NCBI GenBank assembly: GCA_965250105.1
Contig: OZ252290.1
Location: 558,001-622,000, forward strand
Direction: 5' to 3'
DNA: 64,000 nucleotides
From: JBCBSK01 sp965250105
GTDB taxonomy: Bacteria; Pseudomonadota; Alphaproteobacteria; Rhizobiales; Tepidamorphaceae
The translations under genes were made by a program, and so were the position numbers. Below, in pieces: positions 16,975 through 26,152 of this stretch (within the stretch, counting starts at the first letter, position 1; each line of letters starts with the position of its first letter). The notes beneath the pieces were generated by a model, which worked only from the letters and a program-made list of their open reading frames with translations, ran no database searches and had not been told where the DNA came from.

Positions 16975-18560
16975 GCATGAACAGCGAAGGTCGGCCGACG
17001 GCCCCCCGCAACGCCGCGCCGACCGATACCGCCACCTTCACCGGCAACAAGGCGCTGCTGCTCGAAGAGCCGCTGATCTTCGAGATCGGCCGCGACGAGA
17101 CGACCGGCGTCGATATCGACCCGCCGGTCACCGCAGAAACCCGGCTCGGTGGGCTGGAACGGACCGAGGCGCCCGACCTGCCAGGGCTGTCCGAGCCAGA
17201 GACCATGCGCCACTTCGTGCGGCTGAGCCAGAAGAACTACGCCATCGACAGCGGCATCTTCCCGCTTGGGTCCTGCACGATGAAGCATAATCCGCGCCTC
17301 AACGAACGGATGGCGCGGCTGCCCGGCTTCGCCGATATCCACCCCCTGCAGCCGGCCTCGACGGTGCCCGGCGCGCTCGACCTGATCGCCACGCTGGCAC
17401 ATTGGCTGAAGACGCTGACCGGCATGCCGGCGGTCGCCATGAGCCCGAAGGCGGGCGCCCATGGCGAACTCTGCGGCATGATGGCGATCAAGGCGGCGCT
17501 GACCGCGCGCGGCGATGCGCGCACCACCGTGCTGGTGCCCGAATCAGCCCATGGCACGAATCCGGCGACGGCTGCCCTTCTCGGCTATGCGGTCGAGGCC
17601 GTGCCGGCGCGCGACGACGGCACCGTCGATGTCGACGCGGTGCGCGCGCGTCTCGGCCCGCATGTCGCCGGCATCATGCTGACCAATCCCAACACCTGCG
17701 GCCTGTTCGAGCCCGATATCCGTGCCATCGCCGATGCGGTGCACGAGGCGGGCGGCTATTTCTATTGCGACGGCGCCAATTTCAACGCCATCGTCGGCCA
17801 TGTCCGGCCGGGCGATCTCGGCATCGACGCCATGCATATCAACCTGCACAAGACCTTCTCGACCCCGCATGGCGGCGGCGGGCCGGGTGCCGGCCCGGTG
17901 GTGTTTTCCGAAGCGCTCGCCCCCTTCGCGCCGCTGCCGGCGATCGTCGCGGATGGCGACAGCGCCCGCCTGATCGAACATCGGGCGGAGGCCGAAGACG
18001 CAGGCCTCAGCCCGTTCGGCCGTCTCACCGCCTTTCACGGCCAGATGGGCATGTTCGTGCGTGCGCTCGCCTATATGCTGTCGCACGGCGCCGACGGCAT
18101 GCGGCGGGCCTCGGAGGATGCGGTCCTGAACGCGAACTATGTGCGGGCGGGCTTGCGCGATCTGATGACCCAGCCCTATGGCGACCGGCCCTGCATGCAT
18201 GAGGTCCTGTTCGACGATGCTTTCCTGGCCGATACCGGCGTCACGACGCTGGATTTCGCCAAGGCGATGATCGACGAGGGTTTTCACCCGATGACGGTCT
18301 ATTTCCCGCTCGTCGCCCATGGCGCGATGCTGATCGAGCCGACCGAATCGGAATCCCGGGCAAGCCTCGATCTCTTCATCGCGGCCTTGCGCGACCTCGC
18401 GTGGGCGGCGCAATCCGGCGACACGGCCCGCTTTCTCGATGCCCCGCGTCATGCCCCAAGGCGACGGCTCGACGAAACCCGCGCCGCCCGCCAGCCGCGC
18501 CTCGTCTATACCCCGCCCGCGCCGCAACCGGTCACCCCGGCACGCGACGCGGCGGAATGA
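16971..18560 (+). CDS. gcvPB: Glycine dehydrogenase (decarboxylating) subunit 2
   Basis: A 529-residue C-terminal half of the two-subunit P protein, carrying the PLP-binding lysine at about K294 in INLHKTFSTPHGGGGPG. Other family marks are GSCTMKHNPRLNE, SPKAGAHGELCG and YCDGANFNAIVG. The split PA/PB arrangement is the rule in many alphaproteobacteria and differs from the single long GcvP of E. coli. It ends the gcv operon; the lipoamide dehydrogenase is not in this window. Confidence 0.96.
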   Translation: MSMNSEGRPTAPRNAAPTDTATFTGNKALLLEEPLIFEIGRDETTGVDIDPPVTAETRLGGLERTEAPDLPGLSEPETMRHFVRLSQKNYAIDSGIFPLGSCTMKHNPRLNERMARLPGFADIHPLQPASTVPGALDLIATLAHWLKTLTGMPAVAMSPKAGAHGELCGMMAIKAALTARGDARTTVLVPESAHGTNPATAALLGYAVEAVPARDDGTVDVDAVRARLGPHVAGIMLTNPNTCGLFEPDIRAIADAVHEAGGYFYCDGANFNAIVGHVRPGDLGIDAMHINLHKTFSTPHGGGGPGAGPVVFSEALAPFAPLPAIVADGDSARLIEHRAEAEDAGLSPFGRLTAFHGQMGMFVRALAYMLSHGADGMRRASEDAVLNANYVRAGLRDLMTQPYGDRPCMHEVLFDDAFLADTGVTTLDFAKAMIDEGFHPMTVYFPLVAHGAMLIEPTESESRASLDLFIAALRDLAWAAQSGDTARFLDAPRHAPRRRLDETRAARQPRLVYTPPAPQPVTPARDAAE

Positions 18561-18569
18561 GGCGATTGC

Positions 18570-18594
18570 TGGCGAAGGCGACAAGGCTTCGCCA
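18570..18594 (+). terminator. Stem-loop after gcvPB
   Basis: TGGCGAAG (18570-18577) pairs with CTTCGCCA (18587-18594) across a 9-base loop, starting ten bases after the gcvPB stop. No T-run follows, so it may be a weak or factor-dependent end, or simply a 3' stabilising hairpin. A second hairpin (GCCTGAC near 18657 with GTCAGGC at 18674-18680) lies further into the convergent gap. Confidence 0.4.
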
Positions 18595-18612
18595 CGGACG
18601 ATACGAGGCACA

Positions 18613-18640
18613 GAAAAAGGGGCGCCGCGACGCCCTTCCT
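18613..18640 (-). terminator. Intrinsic terminator of the atp operon
   Basis: Read on the minus strand, a GGGCG/CGCCC stem with an internal TCGCGG loop is followed by CTTTTT (plus-strand A-run 18614-18618). It lies about 75 bases beyond the atpF stop, in the convergent space with gcvPB, which is where the ATP synthase operon should end. Confidence 0.65.
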
Positions 18641-18712
18641 GATGAGCCAGTCCCGTGCCTGACACCTTGCAGGGTCAGGCCGGGTATCCCCCCGCCCCGG
18701 CCAAAGCGTGAA

Positions 18713-19192
18713 TTATTGCAGTTTGGCCGCCACGTCCTTGATGCCGGCGGCGATCAGCTTGTCGGACGTATCGCCGGTCGCCTTGGCCGCGATCACCGTG
18801 GCGGCGGCGGTGGCGGCCGCTTCGGCGGCGCTGTTGCGGACATCGGCGACCGCCTGAGCCTCGGCCTGGGCGATCTTCTGCTCAGCTTCCTTGGCCCGGC
18901 GGGCGACCATATTGGCCATGGCCTCGCGAGCTTCCCGCGTCATGCGCTGGGCTTCTTCCTTGGCCTGCTTGACGATGGCCTCGGCCTCTTCCTCGGCGGC
19001 GTGCTGCTTGCGCTGATATTCGGCTAGAAGCGCCTGGGCTTCCTCGCGCAGCTTGCGGGCCTCTTCGAGCTCGGCGCGGATCCGGTCGGCGCGCGAATCA
19101 AGCGACCGTGCCAGGGCCTGCGGCACCTTGAGATAGACCAACAGGCCGAGAAAGGCGATGAAGGCCAGCGCAACGATGAACTTGGGATCCAT
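18713..19192 (-). CDS. atpF: ATP synthase Fo subunit b
   Basis: A 159-residue peripheral-stalk subunit. A single N-terminal membrane helix (VALAFIAFLGLLVYL, about residues 6-22) is followed by a long alanine/glutamate-rich coiled coil (RADRIRAELEEARKLREEAQ onward). It pairs with the b' subunit encoded just upstream to form the stator heterodimer typical of alphaproteobacteria. It is the last gene of atpI-atpB-atpE-atpF2-atpF and is followed by a terminator. Confidence 0.95.
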   Translation of the reverse strand: MDPKFIVALAFIAFLGLLVYLKVPQALARSLDSRADRIRAELEEARKLREEAQALLAEYQRKQHAAEEEAEAIVKQAKEEAQRMTREAREAMANMVARRAKEAEQKIAQAEAQAVADVRNSAAEAAATAAATVIAAKATGDTSDKLIAAGIKDVAAKLQ

Positions 19193-19207
19193 GACGTCGT
19201 TCCCCGC

Positions 19208-19693
19208 CTATCGTCCAAGCGCGGCCTGAACCGCCTTCGACACCTCGACCTTGCCGACCCGGCCGCCGATCAGCGACTTCACCAGGTCCTCGGTGATCTC
19301 GTTGGCGATCCCGTCTACCTCGGCCATCGCGGCCTGGCGAGCGCTGGTGATGGCCTTTTCCGCCTCGGCCAGCTTTTCCTGTGCCTCGGCCTCCGCCTTG
19401 TGGCGCTCGGCCTCGATCTCCTTGTTCATCGCCTCGCGGGTTTCGAGCGTGATGTCGGCCGCCTTGTTGCGGGCCTCGGCGAGCGACTGCTCATAGGCCG
19501 CGATGGCCTCGTCGGTCTGCTGCTTCAGCGTCTCGGCCTCGTCGAGGTCGTTGGCGACCCGGTCACGGCGCGATTCGAGGATGGTCGCGATCTTCGGCAG
19601 GGCCATGCGCGCCATGATGAGATAGAGGACGCCGAACGTGATCACCAGCCAGACGAACTGGGACAGGAATGTATCGGCTGCGAATTGCGGCAT
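19208..19693 (-). CDS. atpF2: ATP synthase Fo subunit b'
   Basis: A 161-residue b' subunit. The N-terminal helix LSQFVWLVITFGVLYLIM anchors it in the membrane, and a charged coiled coil (residues about 38-130) forms the stalk with subunit b. The motif FVWLVITFGVLY is characteristic of b' rather than b. Naming of this gene varies between genomes. It lies 15 bases before atpF and 119 bases after atpE. Confidence 0.94.
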   Translation of the reverse strand: MPQFAADTFLSQFVWLVITFGVLYLIMARMALPKIATILESRRDRVANDLDEAETLKQQTDEAIAAYEQSLAEARNKAADITLETREAMNKEIEAERHKAEAEAQEKLAEAEKAITSARQAAMAEVDGIANEITEDLVKSLIGGRVGKVEVSKAVQAALGR

Positions 19694-19812
19694 GCCGCCC
19701 TCCGGTGGATGGCCCGGTCTCGTCCGCGCTTCCTAACGGAGAGCGGACACGATCATGAAGCATATGACGCCCGGCCGGACCGGGCGCCGTATCCGTTACG
19801 TCGCCGGACCGG

Positions 19813-20037
19813 TCAGACGAACAGGATCATCATGGCGATGACGAAGCCGAACAGGCCCGTCGCTTCGCAGAGCGCGAAGCCCAGCAGCAGGTTCGTGCGC
19901 TGGCCATCGGCCGCCGCCGGATTGCGCAGCGCGCCCGACAGATAGTTGGCGAAGATGGATCCGATGCCCAGGGCTGCGCCGGCGAGCGCGATGCAGGCAA
20001 TGCCGGCCCCGATCATGCGTGCTGCTTCAACTTCCAT
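19813..20037 (-). CDS. atpE: ATP synthase Fo subunit c
   Basis: A 74-residue two-helix proteolipid forming the rotor ring. Helix 1 has the glycine-rich GAGIACIALAGAALGIG, the polar loop is RNPAAADGQRTN, and the proton-binding carboxylate is E58 in CEATGLFGF. The glutamate and lack of extra sodium-ligand pattern suggest a proton-coupled ring. It sits between atpB and atpF2. Confidence 0.97.
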   Translation of the reverse strand: MEVEAARMIGAGIACIALAGAALGIGSIFANYLSGALRNPAAADGQRTNLLLGFALCEATGLFGFVIAMMILFV

Positions 20038-20176
20038 GGTGACACTCCTTCGTGGTCATTCGATATGTTTTGCTTCAGGCGAGGACACCGGCGGAAACCG
20101 CCGAATTCCGGATTAAGACTGTGCCGCCATCTCGGCGCTCGGCTGTCGGTTCTCCCAGCTCGACCGGCGGCATCCG

Positions 20177-20938
20177 TCAGTGATGGTCATGCAGGTAGAG
20201 CGCGTCCTTGAGATAGATCGACACCAGCATGGCGAAGACATAGGCCTGCAGGAAACCGATCAGGACTTCGAGCGCGTTCACCGCGATCATGGCGAGGAAG
20301 GGCAGCCAGCCGAAGGCGACGCCCATCATGACGACGAAGCCGGCGAAGACCTTCAGCACCATATGGCCGGCGACCATATTGGCGAACAGTCGCACGGCGA
20401 GCGTCAGCGGACGGATCAGATAGGACAGGATCTCGATCGGCACGATCAGCGGCAGGAGCCAGCCCGGCAGGCCGCTCGGCACGAACAGCCGGAAAAAGCC
20501 CATGCCGTGGCGCATGAAGCCGATCACGGTGACGACGCCGACGGCGAACAGGCCAAGCGCGCCGGTGACGACGATATGGCTCGTCACGGTGAAGGCATAG
20601 GGCGTCAGGCCGAGCAGGTTGCACGCCAGAATGAACATGAACAGCGTGAAGATCAGCGGGAAATACTTCAGACCTTCCGTCCCGGTATTGTCGCGCACGA
20701 TGCCGGCGATGAACTCATAGGACATCTCGGCGACGGACTGCATCCGGTCGGGCACCAGCGCCCGGCCGCGCGTCGCCAGCAACATGAAGCCGGCGACCAC
20801 GATGAGCGCGAACACCATGTAGAGGGCGGAATTCGTGAAAGAGACGTCGAGACCGAAGATCTCGATCGGGACCAGCGTCTTGATGTCGAATTGACCGAGC
20901 GGTTCGATCGGCGATCCGCCCGAAGAAGTGTCAGCCAC
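20177..20938 (-). CDS. atpB: ATP synthase Fo subunit a
   Basis: About 253 residues with five to six membrane helices; it forms the proton half-channels against the c ring. The essential arginine is in RPLTLAVRLFANMVAGHM and the last helices read NALEVLIGFLQAYVFAMLVSIY. GTG 20938 is preferred because GGGGGAG lies eight bases upstream; a TTG at 20944, overlapping the atpI stop, is only two bases from that site. The gene is tightly coupled to atpI. Confidence 0.95.
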   Translation of the reverse strand: MADTSSGGSPIEPLGQFDIKTLVPIEIFGLDVSFTNSALYMVFALIVVAGFMLLATRGRALVPDRMQSVAEMSYEFIAGIVRDNTGTEGLKYFPLIFTLFMFILACNLLGLTPYAFTVTSHIVVTGALGLFAVGVVTVIGFMRHGMGFFRLFVPSGLPGWLLPLIVPIEILSYLIRPLTLAVRLFANMVAGHMVLKVFAGFVVMMGVAFGWLPFLAMIAVNALEVLIGFLQAYVFAMLVSIYLKDALYLHDHH

Positions 20939-20940
20939 GC

Positions 20941-21429
20941 TCAACGCTCCCCCTGAACGCCGCCTTGGACATCATCGTCCGCGGCGCTCTGTTTCACCTC
21001 CGACGCAGCTCGCGATGGCTGCGCCGCCGTCATCTTCTCCGCCGCATCGGCGTCGCCAGCGACACCCTCAGCGCCAGTTTCGGCGACCTTGGCGGCTTCG
21101 GCTTCCGCCGCCGCCTGCGACGCCTGCAAACGATCCGCCGCGCGGATCACGTTCAACAGCGCGGCGGCCGCTCCCATCAACAGGAAGACCACCAGAAACC
21201 ACGGCTTGGTGCCGAAGAAGGCGTCGACCTGCCAGCCGATGATGCCTCCCACCGCGAGCCCGGCGACGAATTCGGTGGTCACCCGGAACGCCATGCCGAT
21301 CGCGGCATTGGACGGTTTCGGTTTCTTCTCCTCGACCGTCTTGAAGCCACGCGCTTTTTCCAGCCGCTTGTGCAGCGCGTCAAGCCGTGGGTCAAGATCT
21401 GAAGCACCGGATTGCCGCTTCGGCGCCAT
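20941..21429 (-). CDS. atpI: AtpI family Fo assembly/accessory protein
   Basis: A 162-residue AtpI-type protein with two membrane helices (AGLAVGGIIGWQVDAFF and FLVVFLLMGAAAALLNVIRAA, about residues 55-100), first in the Fo operon. AtpI helps assemble the c ring or stabilise Fo. The C-terminal 60 residues are an alanine/glutamate-rich tail of low complexity. ATG 21429 is chosen over the adjoining GTG 21432. It lies downstream of smc with its own promoter. Confidence 0.88.
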   Translation of the reverse strand: MAPKRQSGASDLDPRLDALHKRLEKARGFKTVEEKKPKPSNAAIGMAFRVTTEFVAGLAVGGIIGWQVDAFFGTKPWFLVVFLLMGAAAALLNVIRAADRLQASQAAAEAEAAKVAETGAEGVAGDADAAEKMTAAQPSRAASEVKQSAADDDVQGGVQGER

Positions 21430-21506
21430 CACCGTGTCCTTTTTGCCGCCTGGCCTGGCCCGGCGCCGCGCTCCCCCCGTTTTCCTTTCAGGCGAAATTG
21501 CGGCGG

Positions 21507-21536
21507 ACCATAGGCTTGCCCGTCAAGTCCTGTCAA
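21507..21536 (-). promoter_or_regulatory. Predicted sigma-70-type promoter of atpIBEFF
   Basis: On the minus strand TTGACA (plus coordinates 21531-21536) and TATGGT (21507-21512) are separated by 18 bases, about 80 bases before the atpI start. The -35 is a perfect consensus in an otherwise GC-rich gap between smc and atpI, and it fits the need for strong expression of ATP synthase genes. Confidence 0.5.
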
Positions 21537-21586
21537 GAACCCGACGGAACAGCGTAACACATTGAAAAGTATGGTTTATATGAAGC

Positions 21587-24500
21587 CTACTCGGCGGCCT
21601 TCAGTGCCGCGGCCGCGACCAGGTCCACCGAAACGATCTGGCTCACGCCGCGCTCCGCCATGGTCACGCCGAACAGCCGGTCCATGCGGCTCATGGTGAT
21701 CGGATTGTGGGTGATGATCAGATAGCGTGTATCGGTGATGCGCGCCATTTCGTCCATCAGCGCGCAATAGCGGGTGACATTGGCGTCATCGAGCGGTGCG
21801 TCGACCTCGTCGAGGACGCAGATCGGCGCCGGATTGGTCAGAAACACCGCGAAAATCAGCGCGATCGCCGTCAACGCCTGTTCGCCGCCTGACAAAAGCG
21901 TCAGCGTCTGCGGTTTCTTGCCCGGCGGGCGGGCCAGGATTTCCAGGCCGGCTTCGAGCGGATCGTCGGATTCGGTCAGCCGCAATTCCGCCTGACCGCC
22001 CTCGAACAGCTTGGCGAAGAGATACTGGAAATGCTCGTTGACCTTGGCGAAAGCGTCGAGCAGCCGTTCGCGACCCTCCGCATTGAGGCTCGAAATCGCG
22101 TGCCGCAGCTTGCGCACCGCCTTGTCGAGATCCTCGCGCTCGGCGGTCAGCGACTGGAAACGCTCCTCGATCTCGTCGCGCTCCTGCTCGGCGCGCAGAT
22201 TGACCGCGCCAAGCCGTTCGCGATCGCCCTTGAGACGGTCGAGCTTGGGCTCGATCGTCGACAGTTTCGGCAGGTCGGCACCGGCATCGAACCCGGCGCG
22301 CCGGCGCGCTTCCTCCGGCGTATCGCCGAGGGTTTCGGCAATCGCATCAACCAGTTCGGTCACTCGGTCGCGCTGGGCGGCATGCCGCGCCTCGAGCCCG
22401 GCGCGGGTTTCGCGCGCCTGCGCCAGCACCTGTTCGGCGGCATGGGCGGCCTGATCGGCGGTTTTCAGGGCGGTCTCGCCACGGGCCAGGGCATCGGCCG
22501 CATCGGCGGCACTTTGTCGCGCCGCATCGATGCGGTCGGCCAGTGCGCCACGCGCCTCGGCGATCCGCGCCGGCTCGGCTTCGAGGTCGGTTTTCTCCGT
22601 CGCCAGATCGTCGGCCCGCGCCGACAGCCGGTTCACCTGGGCGAGCGCCTCGGCCTTGCGCTGCGCCCAGCGTTCGCGCTCCTTGGTCAGTGCGCCGATC
22701 TGCTGGCGCGTCAGATCCTGCTCGCGCCGCGCGCTTTCCGCCTTGGCCCGCGCTTCGGCGACCTCGGCGCGGCGCTCGGCCAGCGCCTGGGCGAGACGCG
22801 CGATCTCGGCCTCGGCGCCATTTTCGGTGCCGAGGCCCACGAGCGTCGCCTCGGCATCGGCCTTCGCGGCGGCGGCTTCCTCGAGGTTCTGCGTCAGGCG
22901 CGCCTCGGCTTCGGCCAGTGCGGACAGCCGGGCGAGATCAGCGCTGTGCTTGCGTTCGGCCGCCGCATGGGCGGTCTGGGCCGCCTGCAGCGCCCGCACC
23001 GCATCCTTGGCGCGGCGTCGAGCCTCCTGTTCGGCGGCGACCGCCTGGCGGGCCGCTTCGGCAGCCGCCGCGCTACCCTCGCGGCAGCGCTCGACCGCGC
23101 CGCGCGCCGCCGCCATGGCCTGTTCGAGATCGGCGATGCGGTTCTGCTGGGCCAGACGCTCGGCGGCCGCCGTGCCGCTGCCGGCACGGGCCACGAAACC
23201 GTCCCAGCGCCACAGATCGCCGTCGCGCGTGACGAGCCGTTGCCCGGGCCGCAACGCGCCGTGCAGCCGCGCCCCGTCCGCCGCCTCGATCAGGCCGATC
23301 TGGCCGAGCCGGCGGCGCAGCACGTCTGGCGCCTCGACGACATCGGACAACGCGCGCACGCCCGCCGGCAGGGCCGGATCCTCATCCGGCGCGATCAGCG
23401 CCCAATGGACCGGCGCGCCCTCATCGCACGGATAATCGAGCTCATCGCCAAGGGCGGCCCCCAGCGCCACCTCGAAGCCCGGCATGACCGTGACCTGGTC
23501 GATCAGCGGCGGAAACAGATCGGTCGCCGTGCGGGTCAACAGGCGTTGCAGCGTCCGGTGCTCGGTCTCGAGTTCCTTGAGTGCCTGTTCGGCCTCGCGC
23601 ATCGGCCCCTGGCTGGCGGTTTCGCGCGCCCGCGCCGCTTCACGCACACCCTCCGCCGCAGTGGCGGCGCGCTCGGCCTCGGCCAGCGCCGTCTCGGCCA
23701 CCGTGACGGCCTCGGCGAGCGCCGCGATCTCGGCGGCGCGATCGGTCGCGCCCGACAGGCGCTCGGTTTCGGCTTGGATATCGGCGCGCTGGCCGTCGAG
23801 GCGGGTCAGCAGCGAGGCCTGTTCGGCGACGCGCTTTTCCGCCTGCCGGCGCCGGGCGGCGATGTCGGCGGCGGCGCGGGTGGCGGTGGCATGGTCGGCC
23901 TCGACCGCCTTCAGCTGGTCCTCGGCCATCGCGACGGCCGCGCGCAGCGCCTCGTCGCCCGACTGACCGTCGGCGATCGCCCGCTCGAGTGTCGCGATCT
24001 CGCCGGCGATACGGTCGAGTTCGGCATCGGTCGAGACGATGGCCGCATCCTCGCGCTTCCGGTCGTCGGCGATCTCGCCGAGCCGGCGGCCGAGTTCGGC
24101 CAGACGGTCGCGCACCTGGACTTCGCGATTGGCGAGCGCGTCGCGTTCGGCGATCAGCCGCCGCAAGGCCGCGCCGGCGCCGGCATCCGCCTCGCGCAGG
24201 TCCGGCAGGACCTCGGACGCCTCCTCGCGCAGCCTGGCCAGCCGGCTGGCTTCCTCCGTGGCCGCCGCGACGGCCTGGGTGGCGGCGCGCCGGTCCCCGT
24301 CGAGCGCCGTCACGCCGGCTTCGGCGGCATGCCATTTGAGATAGAGCACCAGCGCTTCGAGGCGGGCGATCTCGGCGGACATCTCGCGATAGCGTCTGGC
24401 CTGGCGGGCCTGTTTGTTGAGCTGATCGCGCTGCTGCACGATCTCGGCCAGGATGTCGTCGAGCCGCAGGAGATTGGCGTCGGCGGCCTTGAGCCGCAAT

Positions 24501-25042
24501 TCGGCCTCGTGGCGGCGCGAATGCAGGCCGCCGATACCGGCGGCGTCTTCGAGAATGCGCCGGCGCGCCTGCGGCTTGGCGCCGATCAGTTCGCCGATCT
24601 GCCCCTGGCGCACCAGCGCCGGCGAATGCGCGCCGGTGGCGGCATCGGCGAACAGAAGTTGCACGTCGCGGGCGCGCACTTCGCGGCCGTTGATTCGATA
24701 GGTCGAGCCGCTTTCACGCTCGATGCGCCGGCAGATTTCGAGATTTTCGTCGTCATTCAGCGCGACCGGCGCGAGTCGCTCGGCATTGTCGACGACGAGC
24801 GCCACTTCGGCTGTGTTGCGCGCCGGCCGTCTCGTGCTGCCCGAGAAGATGACATCGTCCATCGAGGAGGCGCGCAGGCTCTTATAAGAGCCCTCGCCCA
24901 TCACCCAGCGCATGGCCTCGACGAGATTGGACTTGCCGCACCCGTTCGGCCCGACGATGCCGGTCAGCCCCTGTTCGATCGGGACGTCCGTCCGGTCGAC
25001 GAAGGACTTGAAGCCGGTCAGCCTCAAATGGGTGAATTTCAT
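21587..25042 (-). CDS. smc: Chromosome segregation protein SMC
   Basis: A 1151-residue structural-maintenance-of-chromosomes ATPase that organises and helps segregate the chromosome. The N-terminal head has GFKSFVDRT and Walker A GPNGCGKS (residues 31-38). Two long coiled-coil arms flank a hinge near the middle (around VTVMPGFEVALGAALGDE). The C-terminal head has the LLSGGEQALTAIALIFA signature and Walker B CVLDEVDAPLDD. The length is full for the family. It follows the dsbA-like gene by 79 bases; scpA/scpB are not nearby. Confidence 0.97.
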   Translation of the reverse strand: MKFTHLRLTGFKSFVDRTDVPIEQGLTGIVGPNGCGKSNLVEAMRWVMGEGSYKSLRASSMDDVIFSGSTRRPARNTAEVALVVDNAERLAPVALNDDENLEICRRIERESGSTYRINGREVRARDVQLLFADAATGAHSPALVRQGQIGELIGAKPQARRRILEDAAGIGGLHSRRHEAELRLKAADANLLRLDDILAEIVQQRDQLNKQARQARRYREMSAEIARLEALVLYLKWHAAEAGVTALDGDRRAATQAVAAATEEASRLARLREEASEVLPDLREADAGAGAALRRLIAERDALANREVQVRDRLAELGRRLGEIADDRKREDAAIVSTDAELDRIAGEIATLERAIADGQSGDEALRAAVAMAEDQLKAVEADHATATRAAADIAARRRQAEKRVAEQASLLTRLDGQRADIQAETERLSGATDRAAEIAALAEAVTVAETALAEAERAATAAEGVREAARARETASQGPMREAEQALKELETEHRTLQRLLTRTATDLFPPLIDQVTVMPGFEVALGAALGDELDYPCDEGAPVHWALIAPDEDPALPAGVRALSDVVEAPDVLRRRLGQIGLIEAADGARLHGALRPGQRLVTRDGDLWRWDGFVARAGSGTAAAERLAQQNRIADLEQAMAAARGAVERCREGSAAAAEAARQAVAAEQEARRRAKDAVRALQAAQTAHAAAERKHSADLARLSALAEAEARLTQNLEEAAAAKADAEATLVGLGTENGAEAEIARLAQALAERRAEVAEARAKAESARREQDLTRQQIGALTKERERWAQRKAEALAQVNRLSARADDLATEKTDLEAEPARIAEARGALADRIDAARQSAADAADALARGETALKTADQAAHAAEQVLAQARETRAGLEARHAAQRDRVTELVDAIAETLGDTPEEARRRAGFDAGADLPKLSTIEPKLDRLKGDRERLGAVNLRAEQERDEIEERFQSLTAEREDLDKAVRKLRHAISSLNAEGRERLLDAFAKVNEHFQYLFAKLFEGGQAELRLTESDDPLEAGLEILARPPGKKPQTLTLLSGGEQALTAIALIFAVFLTNPAPICVLDEVDAPLDDANVTRYCALMDEMARITDTRYLIITHNPITMSRMDRLFGVTMAERGVSQIVSVDLVAAAALKAAE

Positions 25043-25121
25043 CGCGCTCGGTGTCCGTGGCGGCCTCTGTCGCTCGAGGCTGCCGGACCCGCGACGGTCC
25101 GTGCTTTGCGGGCCGGACCGG

Positions 25122-25832
25122 TCAGGACGTCAGCAGCGCCTCGATGCGCCTGTCAAACTCGTCGATCGGCTGAGCTCCGCGCAGAAGCTCGCCATTGATG
25201 AAGAAGGTCGGCGTCGATCGGACGCCAAATTCCGACGTCGCCCGGCTCTTCACGCTATTGACACCATCAAGGACCGACTGATTCTGCAAGCATTCGTCGA
25301 AAGCTTCCTGTGAAAAGCTGGTCTGGCGGGCGATTTTCGCCAGTTCTTCCAAGGGGCTGTTGCTGTAGGCCCAGACCCGCTGCTGCTCGAACAAAGCGTC
25401 GATGAACGGGAAATAACGGTCCTCGGGAACGCAGCGCGCCACCATGGCGGCCGCCGTGGCCACCGGATCGAGCGGAAACTCACGCATGATCAGGCGCGCC
25501 TGGCCGTTATCGATGTATTTTTCCTTGAGCTCGGGATAGGTGCGCGCATGGAAGGTCGCGCAATGGCCGCAGGTCAGCGAGGCATATTCGATGATGACGA
25601 CGGGGGCGTCTTCCGAGCCGACCGACATGTCGCCCAAGGGGCCGGGCTCCATCAGTGCCGCGAAGTCGACCGTCGCATTGGGCGAGGCGCGCAGCGGCTG
25701 GCCGCCGGCGGTCGCATCACCCGCCGTCGCCGGCCCGCTCGCCCCGCCGCGCCCGAATAGCGCATAGGCGCCCGTGCCAAGCGCGGCGACTAGGGCGGCT
25801 CCGCCCAGAACAAGTGTGCGTCGTGAGGTCAT
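25122..25832 (-). CDS. DsbA family thiol:disulphide oxidoreductase
   Basis: A 236-residue periplasmic protein with an N-terminal export signal (twin-arginine-like SRRTLVLGGAALVAALGTG) and a thioredoxin fold. The active site is CGHC at residues 88-91 in ASLTCGHCATFH, and the cis-proline segment is RSTPTFFINGELL. It belongs to the COG1651 DsbA/DsbG-like group rather than classic DsbA. ATG 25832 gives a proper signal peptide; the frame is open to 25859. This gene next to smc and divergent mutY/DUF721 is a common alphaproteobacterial block. Confidence 0.9.
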   Translation of the reverse strand: MTSRRTLVLGGAALVAALGTGAYALFGRGGASGPATAGDATAGGQPLRASPNATVDFAALMEPGPLGDMSVGSEDAPVVIIEYASLTCGHCATFHARTYPELKEKYIDNGQARLIMREFPLDPVATAAAMVARCVPEDRYFPFIDALFEQQRVWAYSNSPLEELAKIARQTSFSQEAFDECLQNQSVLDGVNSVKSRATSEFGVRSTPTFFINGELLRGAQPIDEFDRRIEALLTS

Positions 25833-26152
25833 GATGTTCGTCCGGTCTCGTCTCGTCACTATGGTCGGGCGGCACGGTCAGGCAAGCGGATAACACTACC
25901 ACAGGCAAGTCGGTCCGCGTCGTCACCGTCGCGCCAGAATGTCATGCCCGGACATGCCGTCCCATTGCGGCGAAGGTCGGGCGGTGGCATCGGTTATGGG
26001 GCGCCGGCGGGGGCAATTCCACCGGATGGCGATCACATTCCAATGAAGTCTCCCTTCAATGAAGCCGCCGTGACGTCGAGCCGATCATATCGCGCTTGGA
26101 CCATCCCGTTCACCCCGCCGACCCAAATCGACCAAGGCCCGGTTGCAGTCGA
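25833..26152. other. 320-base gap without a supported gene
   Basis: This stretch lies upstream of the dsbA-like gene and downstream of the DUF721 gene, both on the minus strand. It should hold the dsbA promoter. A near-palindrome CATGCCCGGACATG (25944-25957) and a repeated CAATGAAG (26041 and 26057) are visible, but nothing convincing as a site, RNA or gene. Confidence 0.5.

Noticed and set aside
18657..18680. Second MITE terminus suggested by GGGTCAGGC
   Set aside because: The bases form a local hairpin with the adjacent GCCTGAC and do not extend into the longer terminal repeat of the element at 42627.
22031..25198. A very long open frame (over 1000 codons) on the plus strand opposite smc
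   Set aside because: It is antisense to an unambiguous SMC gene with all catalytic motifs. Its residues are low-complexity R/G/A/L-rich, as expected from high-GC codon bias on the opposite strand.
25833..26152. Plus-strand reading frames in the dsbA/DUF721 gap
   Set aside because: They run on opposite the DUF721 gene and show no protein-like composition or ribosome-binding site.
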